Assembly (NCBI GenBank): GCA_030533445.1
Contig: CM060081.1
Span: forward strand, 17,602,155-17,666,154
DNA: 64,000 nucleotides
Direction: 5' to 3'
Origin: Cyprinodon diabolis
Lineage: Eukaryota; Chordata; Actinopteri; Cyprinodontiformes; Cyprinodontidae
Position 1 is the first letter of the stretch; each line of letters starts with the position of its first letter. Below, piece by piece: positions 12,405-24,156 of this stretch. Position numbers and translations under genes: made by a program. The notes below the pieces were generated by a model. That model did no database searches and was not told the DNA's origin. It saw only the letters and a program-made list of their open reading frames with translations.

Positions 12405-12761
12405 ATGAAAGGTAAAAATATGGGACGTGTTGATTTTGTAATATAAATATTAATGTTAGAACCTGAAGTATACCTAGCTGGCGTAAGATATGGAGTTAGC
12501 AATTGTAGAAGCCTTTGAAGTTCTCCTTTAGGTTATACCTCTGTTGAAATAAACCATATGAGAGAACATTATCCCCCTGCAACACTGTTTTTGGTTCCTC
12601 TGTCTAGTTTCAGTTCAATAAGTTGCCAGTTAGTTCTGAAGCCACATTTTAACAATAGTGGGCGTAATAACGATTCAGCATTAAGAGGCTCCTGAGCGAA
12701 CTTTGGACCCAGCTGACGGTGTCCGTCATTGTCCTGCCAGGTGTGCGTCTCCCCCGGAAGT
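12405..12761 (+). promoter_or_regulatory. Upstream ORF in the mon1a 5' leader, spanning intron 1
   Basis: The first exon ends GGAGATGAAAG at 12411, before GTAAAA. Spliced to the acceptor CAG at 12738-12740, the ATG at 12405 reads MKGVRLPRK and stops (TAG), just before the main start at 12769. It is out of register with the main protein. It depends on the inferred splice, which both junctions support well. Confidence 0.5.
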
Positions 12762-12768
12762 AGAAGCT

Positions 12769-15700
12769 ATGGATGGAGAAACCGGAAAGGCGACCGCGTC
12801 CTGGGAAAGCGGTTTGCCGGCTCCTGTGGATCGGCTTCGCTTGGACAGGGCGGACAGCCCAACCCCGGGTCTGGTGGAGGGAACCGAGCCAGGTGACCAT
12901 GTTGTCAGCAGTTACCATAAAAATGCAATTGGAGCAATGTGTGTGTGTGATATCCACATGACCTTTTTTCTTTCTTCTGTAGATTTCTCTTCTTCTCATA
13001 TATGGGTTATTTAGATCCAGTCTGCAGCGATTATTTTCTCAGCCTTTACAGTAACAGCTCTTCTGTGTTAAAAACTAACATCCCAACAGCGTGACGCTGC
13101 CATCACCATGTTTTACCATTGGGACCTAAACTAAGCTGTTTTTTTTAAGCCACAGAGAAGCTTTTTTTATTATTAAGATGTTCCATTAAAGGCAGATCAG
13201 TGGATGTTACCAGGTATAGATATCCTATGCACATATTTCTATATTTGAGCTCCTACTTTCTGCTAATTCTCCACAGATACTGTAATGCACAGCTCCCTCT
13301 GTGAGTACTGCTCACTTTGGCCACCCTGTCAATTAGGTGGGCAGCCTTGGGTGGGATACCATTAACAACATTTAATGGGAAATTGCTTGAGTAAGCTAGG
13401 GAGGAGATTGGATGTCACATCTGACTCAGCGCTAAGCTAACGTTTCTCCTTGACCTGTCTGCTGAGTTCCTTGGCCTTTGTAATGCTGTTTGTTAATTCA
13501 TGTGCTACTCCAAACCGCTGAAGCCTTCACAGAACCGCTGGATGCATACTGAGATAAAAGCTTTTTTTACTAATTGTGGGAGCTCCTAATGCTCAGGGTT
13601 TTTTGGCTTGAAGGCGGATGAACATCAGTGCAAGGCTCATTAGGCACAAGGTGTGTTTCCATCAGCTTTTTCTAATGCACATTTTGATAAGTTTGATAGA
13701 AACGGCAAAATTCTAATAAACTCTTTAAAAGTTGCAAAAAAGTTGTTACCCTCACTTGAGTTGGTTTTTGGCTTTTGAGAAAAAAGGTTAGTGTTATAAA
13801 CTTTTCAAATTGGATTTGACGTAGCGAGCATTTACTAACAATGACTGATCAGCTGTCCTGAAGCTGGCGTCTTCCTATTATGGGTATAAACATGGCTGGA
13901 AGTAGCATCACCATTACTAGCTGACATGTCATTAGAACAAATTCCCAGATCATGACACATTAATTAAAACCTTTCTGATCTGTGGTCAGTGCTAAATTGC
14001 AGCCTCTACTTACTGTTTACTACAGCTATGCGTGACAACGTAATATGGATGACGACGTTTCAAGCCAATGGAATCACTGCAAATTCGCGTTTCCTTTTTT
14101 CGGAATTTAAAAGTTTTCTCAAAATTCGATTTCATTTAAACAGAAACGGCTAGATTTGGGTTTCGAAAAGTGTCTTCTCTTTCAGTTTTTATTTTTTTAT
14201 TTTTTTTCGGCAGCACAGATTTTTGTGATTTAAACACAAAACCTGAAAAGGTTTTATATGAAACTTGTGTGCAAACCACTTAAAAAAACAAACAAAAAAC
14301 AATCTAACTTGCTAACAGTACAGCCTTGTAGAGCATTACGAGTAAAAAGAAGTTGCGTGTTAAAGTCTAATGTTTAACTCATATAAACATCTATCTCCTA
14401 TAGTACAAAAACAAGCTGTAAGTCAGCGTTATGAAGAATGTTTCAAATTTCAAGAATAATCCGTTGTATGCATGGGTAGATTTTCATTGCACCAGCAGTA
14501 TTTTCTCAAAGGCTCATATTAAGTGCGGTTGGCCTGTGAATTGGCATGAATGTGCACATTCTAGGCATGCAAAATAAAGCAGAACATGAGTCTTTAGCTC
14601 TGTTTCTTATGAAGACAGGGAGAAATGCAGAGTTGGGCTAGATTCAGAAGTGATCACATGTTTTCACAAGAGCAAACGGTAAGAGAATGATGCCAAGGGA
14701 GTTTAAATCCCTTTGAAAATGTCTAATATTTACAAGCAGACTAAAGTGAAACCCACACCAAAAAGCAAGGAGGGAGAAGCAGCAACCGGTATCAGAACAT
14801 GTAACTTCCAAAGCTAGTGAAGAACTTGCTGCATTCATGGGCAGCTGCAAGTGTAAATGCTGTGGTGCTGGATAAGAAAGTCCAAACTTTGCTCTAATTC
14901 CTTTCAAAGATGTTCTATTAAGTTGAGATGAGGACCCTGAGTTGGTCGGTCACGTTTTCGAATATCATGCAGCCATGGGAGCGGAGTGACCCATTACTTT
15001 GGGTAATATAGTGACTCATGTTCACATTGACGAGGGAGGAATAAGCTTTTATTTCCACCAGTTTACTTCTGGTTTGGTAGTTTTGGCGCCCCCTCATGGT
15101 CCATCTCAGAACAGATATGGTAGGCACCAATGCTTTATAATTAATTCATTACCTCTTTCTCTCCTTTTCCATTTGCCATCCTAACTTCTCTTATTATGAC
15201 TATTAATATTGAATATATATGCTTGTATGTACATTTTTCAATGTACATCAACAGATGTTCATCAATTCATTTGCCTGTTGGACATTTGGGACAAAGTCTA
15301 TGAAAAAATAAAATAAATGTCTAGGTATTCTTTTTAGTCCTTGCTGCCCAGCCCAAAAGGTTACCAACCTATCTTTCAATTTTTGGAAAGTTTTCACTTG
15401 GACATGAAAAATCTGGAATCTGATTGAGCTGCTGTGTTCATGGATCCCAGGGAGATGAGGTTTAGGATCGGGGGATGTTTTGACTAATGGACTGTTGCTG
15501 AACCACCATTATTAGTGTGCAGCTCTAAGTTTTTTTTGTGGTAATTATGTAGAAATGGCCTTTTAATGCTCTCCATTAAATGAGACAAAGAGTAATCTGT
15601 TGCATTTAGAATACCTAAAAACTGGACTGTCTTTGTTATACATTATGCTGTCTATCTTTGAACATTGTTGTTATTTATGTCATTTTTCGTCGATATAGGT

Positions 15701-18700
15701 GCTGGTCAGAAGAGTGCTATTTTTTACCATGCTCAATCCTATGAGGACCTGACTGCTGAGGCTGAGAAAGAAGCCCAGAGGGCCTCGGAACCAGATGGTT
15801 CAGAGGGACACGATGGCGAGGAGTTCAGCACGTTGGTAGGAAAGAAATCCACAGAAGAGCGGCTCAACAGTGACACCTCATCTGACAGCAGAAGTAAAGA
15901 GGAAGACGTATCCAGTGAGGCGTGGAGGAGTCACAAAAAACACGTGTTTGTTTTGAGCGAAGCCGGAAAGCCGATTTACACCCGCTATGGTACGGAGGAG
16001 GCTCTGTCCAGCACAATGGGGGTCATGATGGCTTTGGTGTCCTTCGTAGAGGCAGAGAAAAACATCATCCGTTCCATCCATGCTGGTAAGAGAATGCTTT
16101 AAAATTCTCTGGGCATGTCCTGTTCACGATGTTTCGGTTGCTAAAACTGACCTAAAGAATGTTGAAGAATCAACCATCTGTCAATAGAGTCCCAGCTCAG
16201 TGCTTCAGTTAGAAAAAAAAAAATCTTACATTAAGGCTCTGTTATTTTAAAGTTTAGTAAATAACAAATAAAAACTTGTTTATTTTCAGCTTGAGTTTCT
16301 TCAATAGACAGATTCAGCATCAAATCACCTCCTTTCCTCCACATAATACAGCAGCCTGCTTTAAGGAAAACAGGATATAAGGTTTGAATGAAGGTCAACT
16401 TTTGGGATGTTAGATCTAACAAAAGCTCAAAGCAAATTAGTTTTAAATTGTTTAGCTATTTTATTATTAATTCAAACACCAGAAAGGGAAGTTCCTTTTT
16501 GTAATCTGTACTTTTAGTTAGAGCATAGTAACTCCAATTTAAGCTGCAACTTAAGCAAAAATTATCAGGATAAACAGAAATAAAGGTTTAAAAACATTCT
16601 TCTGAGTGTAATTAACCTATTTTGTTTGGCTTTGTTAATTAAGTTACTGAAATAGTTGAAATCTTTAAAAGAAAAAATATGAAAATACCCAACTGCAATT
16701 CAAAAATACTATGTCAAAAACAAAGGGCAAGTTTCAGGAACTCATAGGTTTTTTGTTCTTTCTTCATCGAGTTGTTGTAGATGTTGAAAGCTGTAGGCAA
16801 GAAGGATCTCCTGTAGCGGTCTGTTTTGCACCGGATTCGAAGAAGGCTTTGACTGAAGATCCTTTGTAGTTGTTTAAAAATCCTCACTGTGAGGAAGGTC
16901 GATGTTGTCAATAATCTTCTTCATTTTATGAAGAATTCTCTTTTGGAAAACGATCTCCAGAGGGTCTAAAAGAGTTCCTATAACTGAGCCGGTCTTCTTT
17001 ATAAGTTTGTTGAGCTTTTTTTAAGTCATGCCTTCTGATGCTGCCACCTCAGCAGCTGATGTAGGAAGAGATCATGCTTTCCACAACAGACTAATAGAAA
17101 ATATTAAGCATCTTTTTGCAAATGCCAAAAGACCTAAGCCCTATTAGGAAGTACAACCTGCTCTGTTCCTTTTTCTAGATGGTTTTACAGTTGCCTTTTG
17201 TTGTCCAACTGAACACCAAGGTATTTATATTCCTCCACTACCTCCACTTCTTCTCCCATGATGTTAACAGGGTTAAACTTGTTCCTGTTTCTTCTGAAAT
17301 CTACAATCATCTCAATTGTTTTGTAGAGATTCAGTATCCTATGATTGTTTCATTAATAAAAAATTTAAAAATTGTCATTAATAAAAAAAAAATCCTTCCA
17401 GTTTTACAGCAGTTCTTGTTAAAAAAGTAATCAGAGTCAAGCTAGCAGTTCCTACTTGCAGCCACCTTAAGCAGTGCAATTCTAGAACAGGTAAGGGAAT
17501 TTCTAGGTGATCTAATACTATTTATTTTTGTAATAGATAGATAAGATAAAATAAGGAGTGAATTATAATTTTAAATGTATTCCTAAAATGAGGAAGGAAG
17601 GATTATAGTTGATGTTGGTGATAAAGGTCAAGCATCAATTAAATGGAACACTTTAATTTCATACTAATTGGGTATGATTGACTATTCTTTTATCCAGTTA
17701 CTTTCCTGTTTTTCTATAGTACTGCCAGTCAGTAAACTTAATTAATTGACATGTATTTATACGATTTAAGTATCTAAATGGCAGTACTGTCTTAAAAGGA
17801 GAGCAGTTTGCTGAGAACTTTGTATACATCAAACATCTCTATGTGAACATAATCTAAAAGGGTGGAAAACACACATTTTTTGGAAAAAAAACAGTTACAT
17901 CAATGAAAAAATAAATGTTTGCAGCTGTGGACATAAGAAGAGGGTTTGTAATTGGTAGAAAACTGGCTGTTTAAAATGCAGCTGCATTACTAACTGGAGC
18001 TGCTGCCAAGAAACTGATAGACCAGCGATAGTTGAAGTTGATAAACCTTCTGGGACTCTTGGTACTGATGGTTTCGAAAATGTTTTGATTGGCAGCCAGG
18101 ATGTCCCTTATAGCAACAGCTTCAGCCATCTTAAGTCAAGCAACTAAACAGTATTTAATCCTATTTCAGATGGTTGTAAGGTGGTTTTCCTTACCAAAAG
18201 TCCCCTGGTTCTGGTCGGTGTGTCTAAGACCGGTCAGTCAGAAAAGGAGCTGCTCCGGGAGCTTCAGTACATCTACTACCAGATTGTCAGCCTACTCACT
18301 CTCACCCAGCTCAACCACATCTTTCAGCACAAGCAGAACTACGACCTGCGCCGCCTACTCGCTGGCTCAGAGTACCTTACAGACAACCTGCTGCGCCGAC
18401 TGGAGCGAGACCCAGGCCTGCTGCTCAGCGCCGTCACCTGCCTGCCTCTGGCCAGCTCTGCCAGGGATGTGGTCTCATCCAGCCTCCAGGCAGCCAAAGC
18501 CAAGAACCTGGTGTTCTCCATCCTTCTGGCAGGGGACCGCCTGGTTACTCTGGTCAGGAAGAAGGACCAATTCCTGCATCACATAGACTTGCATCTGGTC
18601 TTTAACCTCGTCGGCTCTTCTTCATCCTTCCGGGAGGGCGAGGGCTGGACGCCAATCTGCCTTCCAAAGTTCAATACAGCTGGATTTTTTCACGCTCACA

Positions 18701-19524
18701 TTTCATACCTGGAGCCTGCCTCTGAGCTCTGCCTCATCCTGGTCTCAACTGACAGAGAGGACTTCTTTAACATGTCTGAGTGTAAGCAGCGCTTCATGGA
18801 GAGGCTGAGTAAACGCAGCGCCTACCAGGCCATGAAGGAGGCGCTCAAATGCCCAAACTACTCCGTGGCCCAGGTTGGAATCCCAGAACTCAGACACTTC
18901 CTGTACAAATCAAAAAGCTCAGGCTTGTACACCAGGTGAGAGGTGGTGTGTGTTATTAAAAATAATTAGTTATTTTCTACTTAATTTATTAATCAGCAGG
19001 TTCTTTATGCTACAGTCCTATTTGTGCATGACTTTTTGTTTTTATTCCAGCCCAGAGTTTCCTGAGGTGTACCAGTCTAATGAGAAGCAGGAGAGGCTGA
19101 TGGGACTCTACCAGGACCTTCACAGCTGCTTGCACCATCCAACCAGGCCGCTCCGCTCCTTCTACCGCTGCAGTGAAGCTGAAAACTTGCTAGCCTGGGT
19201 TAGTGTCACTAACTTGGTGCTAGTGGTCCTCTATCCTTAGAAACTGAAAAATATAATGCAAAAGAAACTTTGTTTTACTTTGGGTTAGGGTTCCTACACT
19301 TGTTTTTTTCTCTCTTTAGTCTTCAATGATCCATATGTTGTATTGGGTTTTATTACTTTAAGCTTCACATGCTTGAAGCATCACAAAGGGAAGATAGGAA
19401 GGTTTAATAAGCAGAGAGCAGACCAAATCTCTTTTTTTTAGAGTCAAGTGAGTCTCAAGTTTTACCTTTTTTTTAGCTCTCAATTCAAGGTATAGAAGTT
19501 GAGTCGAGTGCAAAGTCACAATTT

Positions 19525-19562
<38 letters not shown>

Positions 19563-20804
19563 TATATTGCCAAAAGTATTTGCTCACCTGCCTTGACTCA
19601 CATATGAGCTTAAGTGACATCCCGTTCCTAATCCATAGGGTTCAATATGACGTCGGTCCACCCTTTGCAGCTAGAACAGCTTCAACTCTTCTGGGAAGGC
19701 TGTCCACAAGGTTTAGGAGTGTGTTTATGGGAATTTTTGACCATTCTTCCAGAAGCGCATTTGTGAGGTCGCACACTGATGTTGGACGAGAAGGCCTGGC
19801 TCTCAGTCTCCGCTCTAATTCATCCCAAAGGTGTTCTATCGGGTTGAGGTCAGGACTCTGTGCAGGCCAGTCAAGTTCATCCACACCAGACTCTGTCATC
19901 CATGTCTTTATGGACCTTGCTTTGTGCACTGGTGCACAGTCATGTTGGAAGAGGAAGGGGCCAGCTCCAAACTGTTCCCACAAAGTTGGGAGCATGGAAT
20001 TGTCCAAAATGTCTTGGTATGCTGAAGCATTCAGAGTTCCTTTCACTGGAACTAAGGGGCCAAGCCCAGCTCCTGAAAAACAACCCCACACCATAATCCC
20101 CCCTCCACCAAACTTTACACTTGGCACAATGCAGTCAGACAAGTACCGTTCTCCTGGCAACCGCCAAACCCAGACCCGTCCATCAGATTGCCAGATGGAG
20201 AAGCGCGATTCGTCACTCCAGAGAACGCGTCTCCACTGCTCTAGAGTCCAGTGGCGGCGTGCTTTACACCACCGCATCCGACGCTTTGCATTGCACTTGG
20301 TTATGTATGGCTTGGATGCAGCTGCTCGACCATGGAAACCCATTCCATGAAGCTCTCTGCGCACTGTTCTTGAGCTAATCTGAAGGCCACATGAAGTTTG
20401 GAGGTCTGTAGTGATTGACTCTGCAGAAAGTTGGCGACCTCTTCGCACTATGCGCTTCAGCATCCGCTGACCCCGCTCCGTCAGTTTACGTGGCCTACCA
20501 CTTCGTGGCTGAGTTGCTGTCGTTCCCAAACACTTCCATTTTCTTATAATACAGCTGACAGTTGACTGTGGAATATTTAGGAGCGAGGAAATTTCACGAC
20601 TGGATTTGTTGCACAGGTGGCATCCTATCACAGTTCCACGCTGGAATTCACTGAGCTCCTGAGAGCGACCCATTCTTTCACAAATGTTTGTAAAAACAGT
20701 CTGCATGCCTAGGTGCTTGAATTTATACACCTGTGGCCATGGAAGTGATTGGAACACCTGATTCCAATAATTTGGATGGGTGAGCAAATACTTTTGGCAA
20801 TATA

Positions 20805-20880
<76 letters not shown>

Positions 20881-22055
20881 AAATTAGGACTAAAGCAATT
20901 ATTAATCGTCATGATTAATTGATTATTGAAATAATCTATTAATCATCATGATTAATTGATTATTGAAATAATCGTCAACTGGTTTAGCAATACATTAATT
21001 GTCAAATGGAGTATAGAGACTAGAAATCATGCCTTTAGATGAGAGTGACCCACTTGGAGCAGTTCTTATATCAAAATTGTAAAAATATATATATATATAT
21101 GTTAACATTTTGCATATACATATTTATTTTAAGATTTTACTTTTTCTTCTATGAAAAACACATGTAGACATACACGCATACATGTATATATACCTACATA
21201 TATCCATCCATCCATTTTCTGACACGCTTTATCCCTACTGGGGTCGCGAGGGGTGCTGGTGCATATCTCTAGCTGTCTACGGGCAAGAGGCGGGGTACAC
21301 CCTGTCACCAGTCCATCGCAGGGCAACACAGACACAAACAACCATTCACACACACACTCACACCTACGGAGAATTTAGAGAAGCCAATTAACCTAACATT
21401 CAGGTTTTTGGACTGTGGGAGGAAGCCAGAGTATAGTTTTGTGATTAGTGTTTTAAATGGCACCACTTTCTTTTCATGTGGGAGTGGAACAGAAATAAAA
21501 TCTGTCTACCACTGGTGTTGTGTTTACCTTTCCACCTTGCGCCCTCATGAGGATTAGTCCTGTGGTCTGTGATCCCCCAGCAGGCACATTTATTAAATGC
21601 ACACTCCTAGCGTTTTCAGTCATGTAATAAAAACCTGCTGAAACCAGTCGGCTAGGATGAAATCCAAGAATGTTTTTTTTTTTTTTGAAGACTGAAGGTT
21701 TGTTGCATGTCTACAGGTTTAGCCATGCTCTGGTTCTTTTTCCTTTGAATATCAATGGCAATAAATATTGCCAGGTACCTGAGTGAAATTGGTTATGCAT
21801 TTTTTCTGAAAATCTCAAAATTGTTCTTGGAGAAAGAGTAGTAAACCATCGGTGAATGTTATGCTATGCTTCATTTTCATGCTACCCTTCCTTTTCTGCT
21901 CCCCCCCCCTGCAGGTGACGAGTGGCTTCGAGCTCTACCTCTGCTTCAGCCCAATGGCGACGAAGGCCTTGGCGGTCTCTGCTGTCAACAAATTTCTGAA
22001 GTGGATCAGGAAGGAGGAGGATCGCCTTTTTATTCTCAGTCCGCTCACTTATTGA
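12769..22055 (+). CDS. mon1a: Vacuolar fusion protein MON1 homolog A (5 coding exons)
   Basis: MON1 pairs with CCZ1 as the guanine-nucleotide exchange factor that loads Rab7 on maturing endosomes. Coding exons: 12769-12892, 15699-16085, 18170-18935, 19051-19198, 21915-22055. They sum to 1566 nt (521 aa) with consistent phases. An acidic, probably disordered N-terminus contains [16 protein letters not shown] and SYEDLT, both recognisable in vertebrate MON1A. From about residue 122 ([17 protein letters not shown]) the three longin-type domains follow, with [39 protein letters not shown] and the end [18 protein letters not shown] 12769 is chosen because the upstream ATG at 12405 hits a stop. It lies next to traip and mst1r, as in human. 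The MON1A rather than MON1B call rests partly on that neighbourhood. Confidence 0.94.
13040..13190 (-). mobile_element. Scrap of a Tc1-like transposon in mon1a intron 2
   Basis: The minus strand near 13085-13130 reads like the GGGS-I-M-L-W-G transposase block of Tc1 elements ([10 protein letters not shown] in one frame). Nothing longer is preserved and no terminal repeats were found. Confidence 0.35.
14870..14985 (-). pseudogene. Possible relic of a DDE transposase C-terminus
   Basis: On the minus strand one frame reads [15 protein letters not shown] before a stop. This resembles the last catalytic block of Tc1 transposases ([11 protein letters not shown]). The surrounding frame is broken and short, so the match may be a very old copy or chance. 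Confidence 0.35.
16086..18169 (+). other. mon1a intron 3
   Basis: Apart from the antisense LINE remnant at 16.7-17.4 kb, this intron is AT-rich with no recognisable gene. The acceptor CAG at 18167-18169 precedes the large fourth exon. Confidence 0.75.
16695..17370 (-). pseudogene. Decayed L2-type LINE reverse transcriptase, 3' part
   Basis: Read on the minus strand from about 17330, one frame gives [15 protein letters not shown], then [12 protein letters not shown], the segment after the catalytic core in L2/Rex-type LINEs. It continues, with frameshifts and stops, to motifs resembling FRPSGDRF and the end of ORF2 near 16710. It sits in mon1a intron 3 (16086-18169), antisense to the gene. 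Confidence 0.75.
19530..19559. repeat. (TA)n microsatellite at left flank of Tc1 element
   Basis: This is an uninterrupted TA run of about 30 bases ending in the TA that flanks the Tc1 terminal repeat. Tc1 elements insert at TA, so either a TA repeat was the target or the duplicated TA later expanded. Confidence 0.9.
19560..20807 (-). mobile_element. Complete Tc1/mariner transposon
   Basis: The element is 1248 bp. Its two ends match over 29 bp as an inverted repeat (19560-19588 and 20779-20807), beginning CACTATATTGCCAAAAG. TA lies directly outside both ends, as expected for the Tc1 target. Between them lies one uninterrupted transposase frame on the minus strand. It lies in mon1a intron 5 in reverse orientation to the gene, so it should be spliced out. 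The lack of breaks suggests a young insertion. Confidence 0.95.
19642..20673 (-). CDS. Tc1-type transposase, apparently intact
   Basis: This 343-residue enzyme would cut and paste the element that contains it. The ATG at 20673 ([13 protein letters not shown]) is the conserved family start; the frame is open further upstream but without a better ATG. Two helix-turn-helix regions come first (residues about 1-110), with the [10 protein letters not shown] linker between them. The catalytic DDE core follows: Asp in [11 protein letters not shown], Asp in [11 protein letters not shown], and Glu in [15 protein letters not shown]. Exactly 34 residues separate the second Asp from the Glu (DD34E), and the [13 protein letters not shown] block is present. 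No stop or frameshift is seen, and the length is normal for the family. Whether it is expressed is unknown. Confidence 0.93.
   Translation of the reverse strand: MGRSQELSEFQRGTVIGCHLCNKSSREISSLLNIPQSTVSCIIRKWKCLGTTATQPRSGRPRKLTERGQRMLKRIVRRGRQLSAESITTDLQTSCGLQISSRTVRRELHGMGFHGRAAASKPYITKCNAKRRMRWCKARRHWTLEQWRRVLWSDESRFSIWQSDGRVWVWRLPGERYLSDCIVPSVKFGGGGIMVWGCFSGAGLGPLVPVKGTLNASAYQDILDNSMLPTLWEQFGAGPFLFQHDCAPVHKARSIKTWMTESGVDELDWPAQSPDLNPIEHLWDELERRLRARPSRPTSVCDLTNALLEEWSKIPINTLLNLVDSLPRRVEAVLAAKGGPTSY
20808..20877. repeat. (TA)n microsatellite at right flank of Tc1 element
   Basis: A TA run of about 70 bases directly abuts the right terminal repeat of the Tc1 element. It is longer than the left flank, and together they make about 100 bases of TA. 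Confidence 0.9.
20885..21130 (+). mobile_element. Truncated hAT-like MITE (TAGG...AATCG family)
   Basis: The piece starts TAGGACTAAAGCAATTATTAA. It then follows the copy at 34371 through the AACTGG, GCCT-TAGA-GA and ATCAAAATTGTAAAAA blocks to AACATTTTGCAT. The right terminal repeat is missing. An internal 45-base arm (ATTAATCGTCATG... and ATTAATCATCATG...) is tandemly duplicated. Confidence 0.65.
21190..21425 (+). repeat. Fish interspersed repeat (CATCCATCC ... CTGTGGGAGGAAGCC)
   Basis: The segment runs from CATCCATCCATTTTCTGACA through GGGGTCGCGAGGGGTGCTGG and GGCAAGAGGCGGGGTACACC to GACTGTGGGAGGAAGCC. It is a widespread teleost repeat, and a second, reverse-oriented copy occurs in this window at about 51950-52135. 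Its class (LINE tail or SINE) is not decided here. Confidence 0.7.
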
Positions 22056-22371
22056 GCCTTCAACTCTGATGATTAGAACTTTAGATGATTAGAACTTTGT
22101 TTACTCCGTCAAGCTTTTTTCCAACAACCTCATGGGACGATGTACCTGCACTCGTCTCACTGTGACAACAGATTGTCAAAGATTTGCATTTCATGATTCT
22201 TGGACCCACTAATTCCTTATTTTGTTACTTTATGGGCTCTTCAATAGAGGGTTAATTAAAGCAGTATTTTACCTGGCAAGATTTTAAATAGTTTTATTTA
22301 AAAAAAACAAGAGATTGATGCAGTCGCCTCATCTTAGACAGAAACATATAGTTTGTGCTATTGAAGTTCTT

Positions 22372-22377
22372 AATAAA
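22372..22377 (+). terminator. mon1a: Poly(A) signal AATAAA of mon1a
   Basis: A canonical AATAAA lies 317 bases after the mon1a stop codon, followed by T-rich sequence. It is the first AATAAA in that stretch and the likely end of the mon1a 3' UTR. Confidence 0.65.
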
Positions 22378-23735
22378 GACTTGTTTTACTAACATAGCTA
22401 TCATGCTTCTAAGAAAAACACTGTTTTTTTTAAAGCTATTATATTTCTTATGAATTTAAAGTGAAAATATGTCTTACTAACTCCCAAACTGCAGGAGCAT
22501 GTTCTACTCTCTTTGAAGACCGACTAGCAAAAACCTGTCGAGCCTTGTCGATTCTAGGAAACACTGCTGCTTTCCCTCTATGCACTTCTATTCCTTAAAG
22601 AGACACTCCATAAAAGAGACTGGAGCTATTCACTGTGCTTTTAAGTTTGCGTCATTTATCTTGATATAAACCGTTTATCTTCTAGTGTCCAAATGCACGA
22701 GTTTCTCCAGCTAATGTGCCATTTTATTTCTTTAACTTGAAAACTACCTTTTGATGCATTTTTCAGACCAAACGGGTGATCTGTGTTTCCCTGAGTTTTG
22801 TTTTGCAACATTTGCCTCCCCTAATCATGCCTTAAATAATTGGTATCGTGCAAAGCTGCATATTTATAGCAGGTGCATTTTACGAATAAATAAGAGAAAA
22901 ATCAAAGCCTTTGTCATCCTTGAATAATACCATGATGAAAACATGCAGATAACACACCACTATATGTATATGCTGTTGCCTAAACAAAAGAACTGTACAC
23001 ACAGGGGCAGATCAAAACAGGCCTTTAGGGTTATATATAAAGATGAATGTAAGGTAGGAATATGAATGGGATTTTTCAAATAAAAGTTGCATGAGATTCA
23101 AAATTAGTTCATGGTTCAAATAATACATTTATGTCCAGCTAAAAAAAAATTTAATCACTTATAAGCCATATGCAGGGATAAATGTAGAGATAAATTTCCC
23201 CAGTGTGAGATCAATAAAGTTAAACTATTATTATATAAATTCAGTAACAGATGTATATTTAATTCTAGTAAATGGAAATCCCAAATTGTTTCTAAAATTC
23301 TGTGGTTATGAGACCATTAAAACTCAAATATGTCACATAATCCAATGGATCAATGTAGAAACTACAGACTTGATACTATTCAAACATATTTCTGCAATGT
23401 CTTATATGCATTTAAGACTTTTTGGGGAAATTATCTATCTAATCTATCTATCCAACTCCAAACCAGAAACAACGTAGATTTATTTAAAATGAGTCAAGGG
23501 GTTCAAAACCAATGGAAAACAGGTGTTCCATTAAGATATCGAGGAACAAAGTCAAGCCACAGAAAATATCTTTTTCATTTTACTTAAAAACCTTTATCAC
23601 TGGCAAAGATACCTTAGGTAGTATTAAAAAGTGTCCTCGCTGAACTGGCCTGACCTACACATGGGAATGAACAATTAGAGGGCTGCTACTAAAGACAGCC
23701 GGTCTTTAAAACCTCAGCAGAGCCACAGGAAATAA

Positions 23736-23767
<32 letters not shown>

Positions 23768-24059
23768 ATAACCTAATTTGGTCTCATTAAATATGATTTT
23801 TTTTAACAAACTGTGAAATATGATTTGCTCTATCTATAATTAAATAAGTAAATCCAATTTAACAGGGTGGTCTTTGGCCCTTCCCACCTTCCTCTCTTGG
23901 TGGCGCCCTTGGGCCCTGCAGGCAGAGAGTGAAAGGAGATTTGGAGTCAGTCTGGGGCGCAGCACGGTTAAGGACCAGAGTAACGGGAGCTTTTTTTAAT
24001 CAAAACAATGAGTTTACACATGTAAACCTAACCAAGTGACCTAAAACAGGAAGAGTTTT
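22378..24059. other. mon1a-mst1r intergenic region
   Basis: No gene is seen. A LINE-like tail (CCCCAGTGTGAGATCAATAAAG near 23198-23219) and a (TA)n run at 23735-23760 are present. The last 200 bases become less AT-rich ahead of the candidate mst1r first exon. Confidence 0.5.
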
Positions 24060-24156
24060 CGTCCCCTCCTCCCGGCATGATGAGGACACTGCGCGCTGAC
24101 AGCCACTCACTGAGCGAGGCTGGAAGTTGTTGGAGGACACTGACCAACCTGCTCAG
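24060..24156 (+). promoter_or_regulatory. mst1r: Candidate non-coding first exon and promoter of mst1r
   Basis: A GC-richer island (about 23880-24156) ends in a strong donor, CTCAG|GTAAGG at 24156/24157. The next plausible plus-strand acceptor attached to a gene is at 32917, before the Sema exon of mst1r, which itself opens with an untranslated stretch. MET genes have the same arrangement: a non-coding exon 1 and a large exon 2 with start codon and Sema domain. The link across 8.8 kb is inference and needs transcript data. Confidence 0.45.

Larger units (their letters stand above)
12893..15698 (+). other. mon1a intron 2
   Basis: This 2.8-kb AT-rich intron has a Tc1 scrap near 13.1 kb and a possible second transposase scrap at 14870-14985. 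No exon or RNA gene is visible. Confidence 0.7.

Noticed and set aside
12649..12999. 116-codon minus-strand frame opposite the mon1a second exon
   Set aside because: The plus strand there has a well-supported exon with conserved residues; the minus frame has no known features.
18089..18586. 165-codon plus-strand frame rich in Ser, overlapping the large mon1a exon
   Set aside because: It lies in another frame over the conserved MON1A coding sequence; low-complexity composition marks it as a shadow.
19499..20350. 283-codon plus-strand frame across the Tc1 element
   Set aside because: It is the antisense of the transposase gene and includes a (TA)n-derived Tyr-Ile run; it has no protein-family features.
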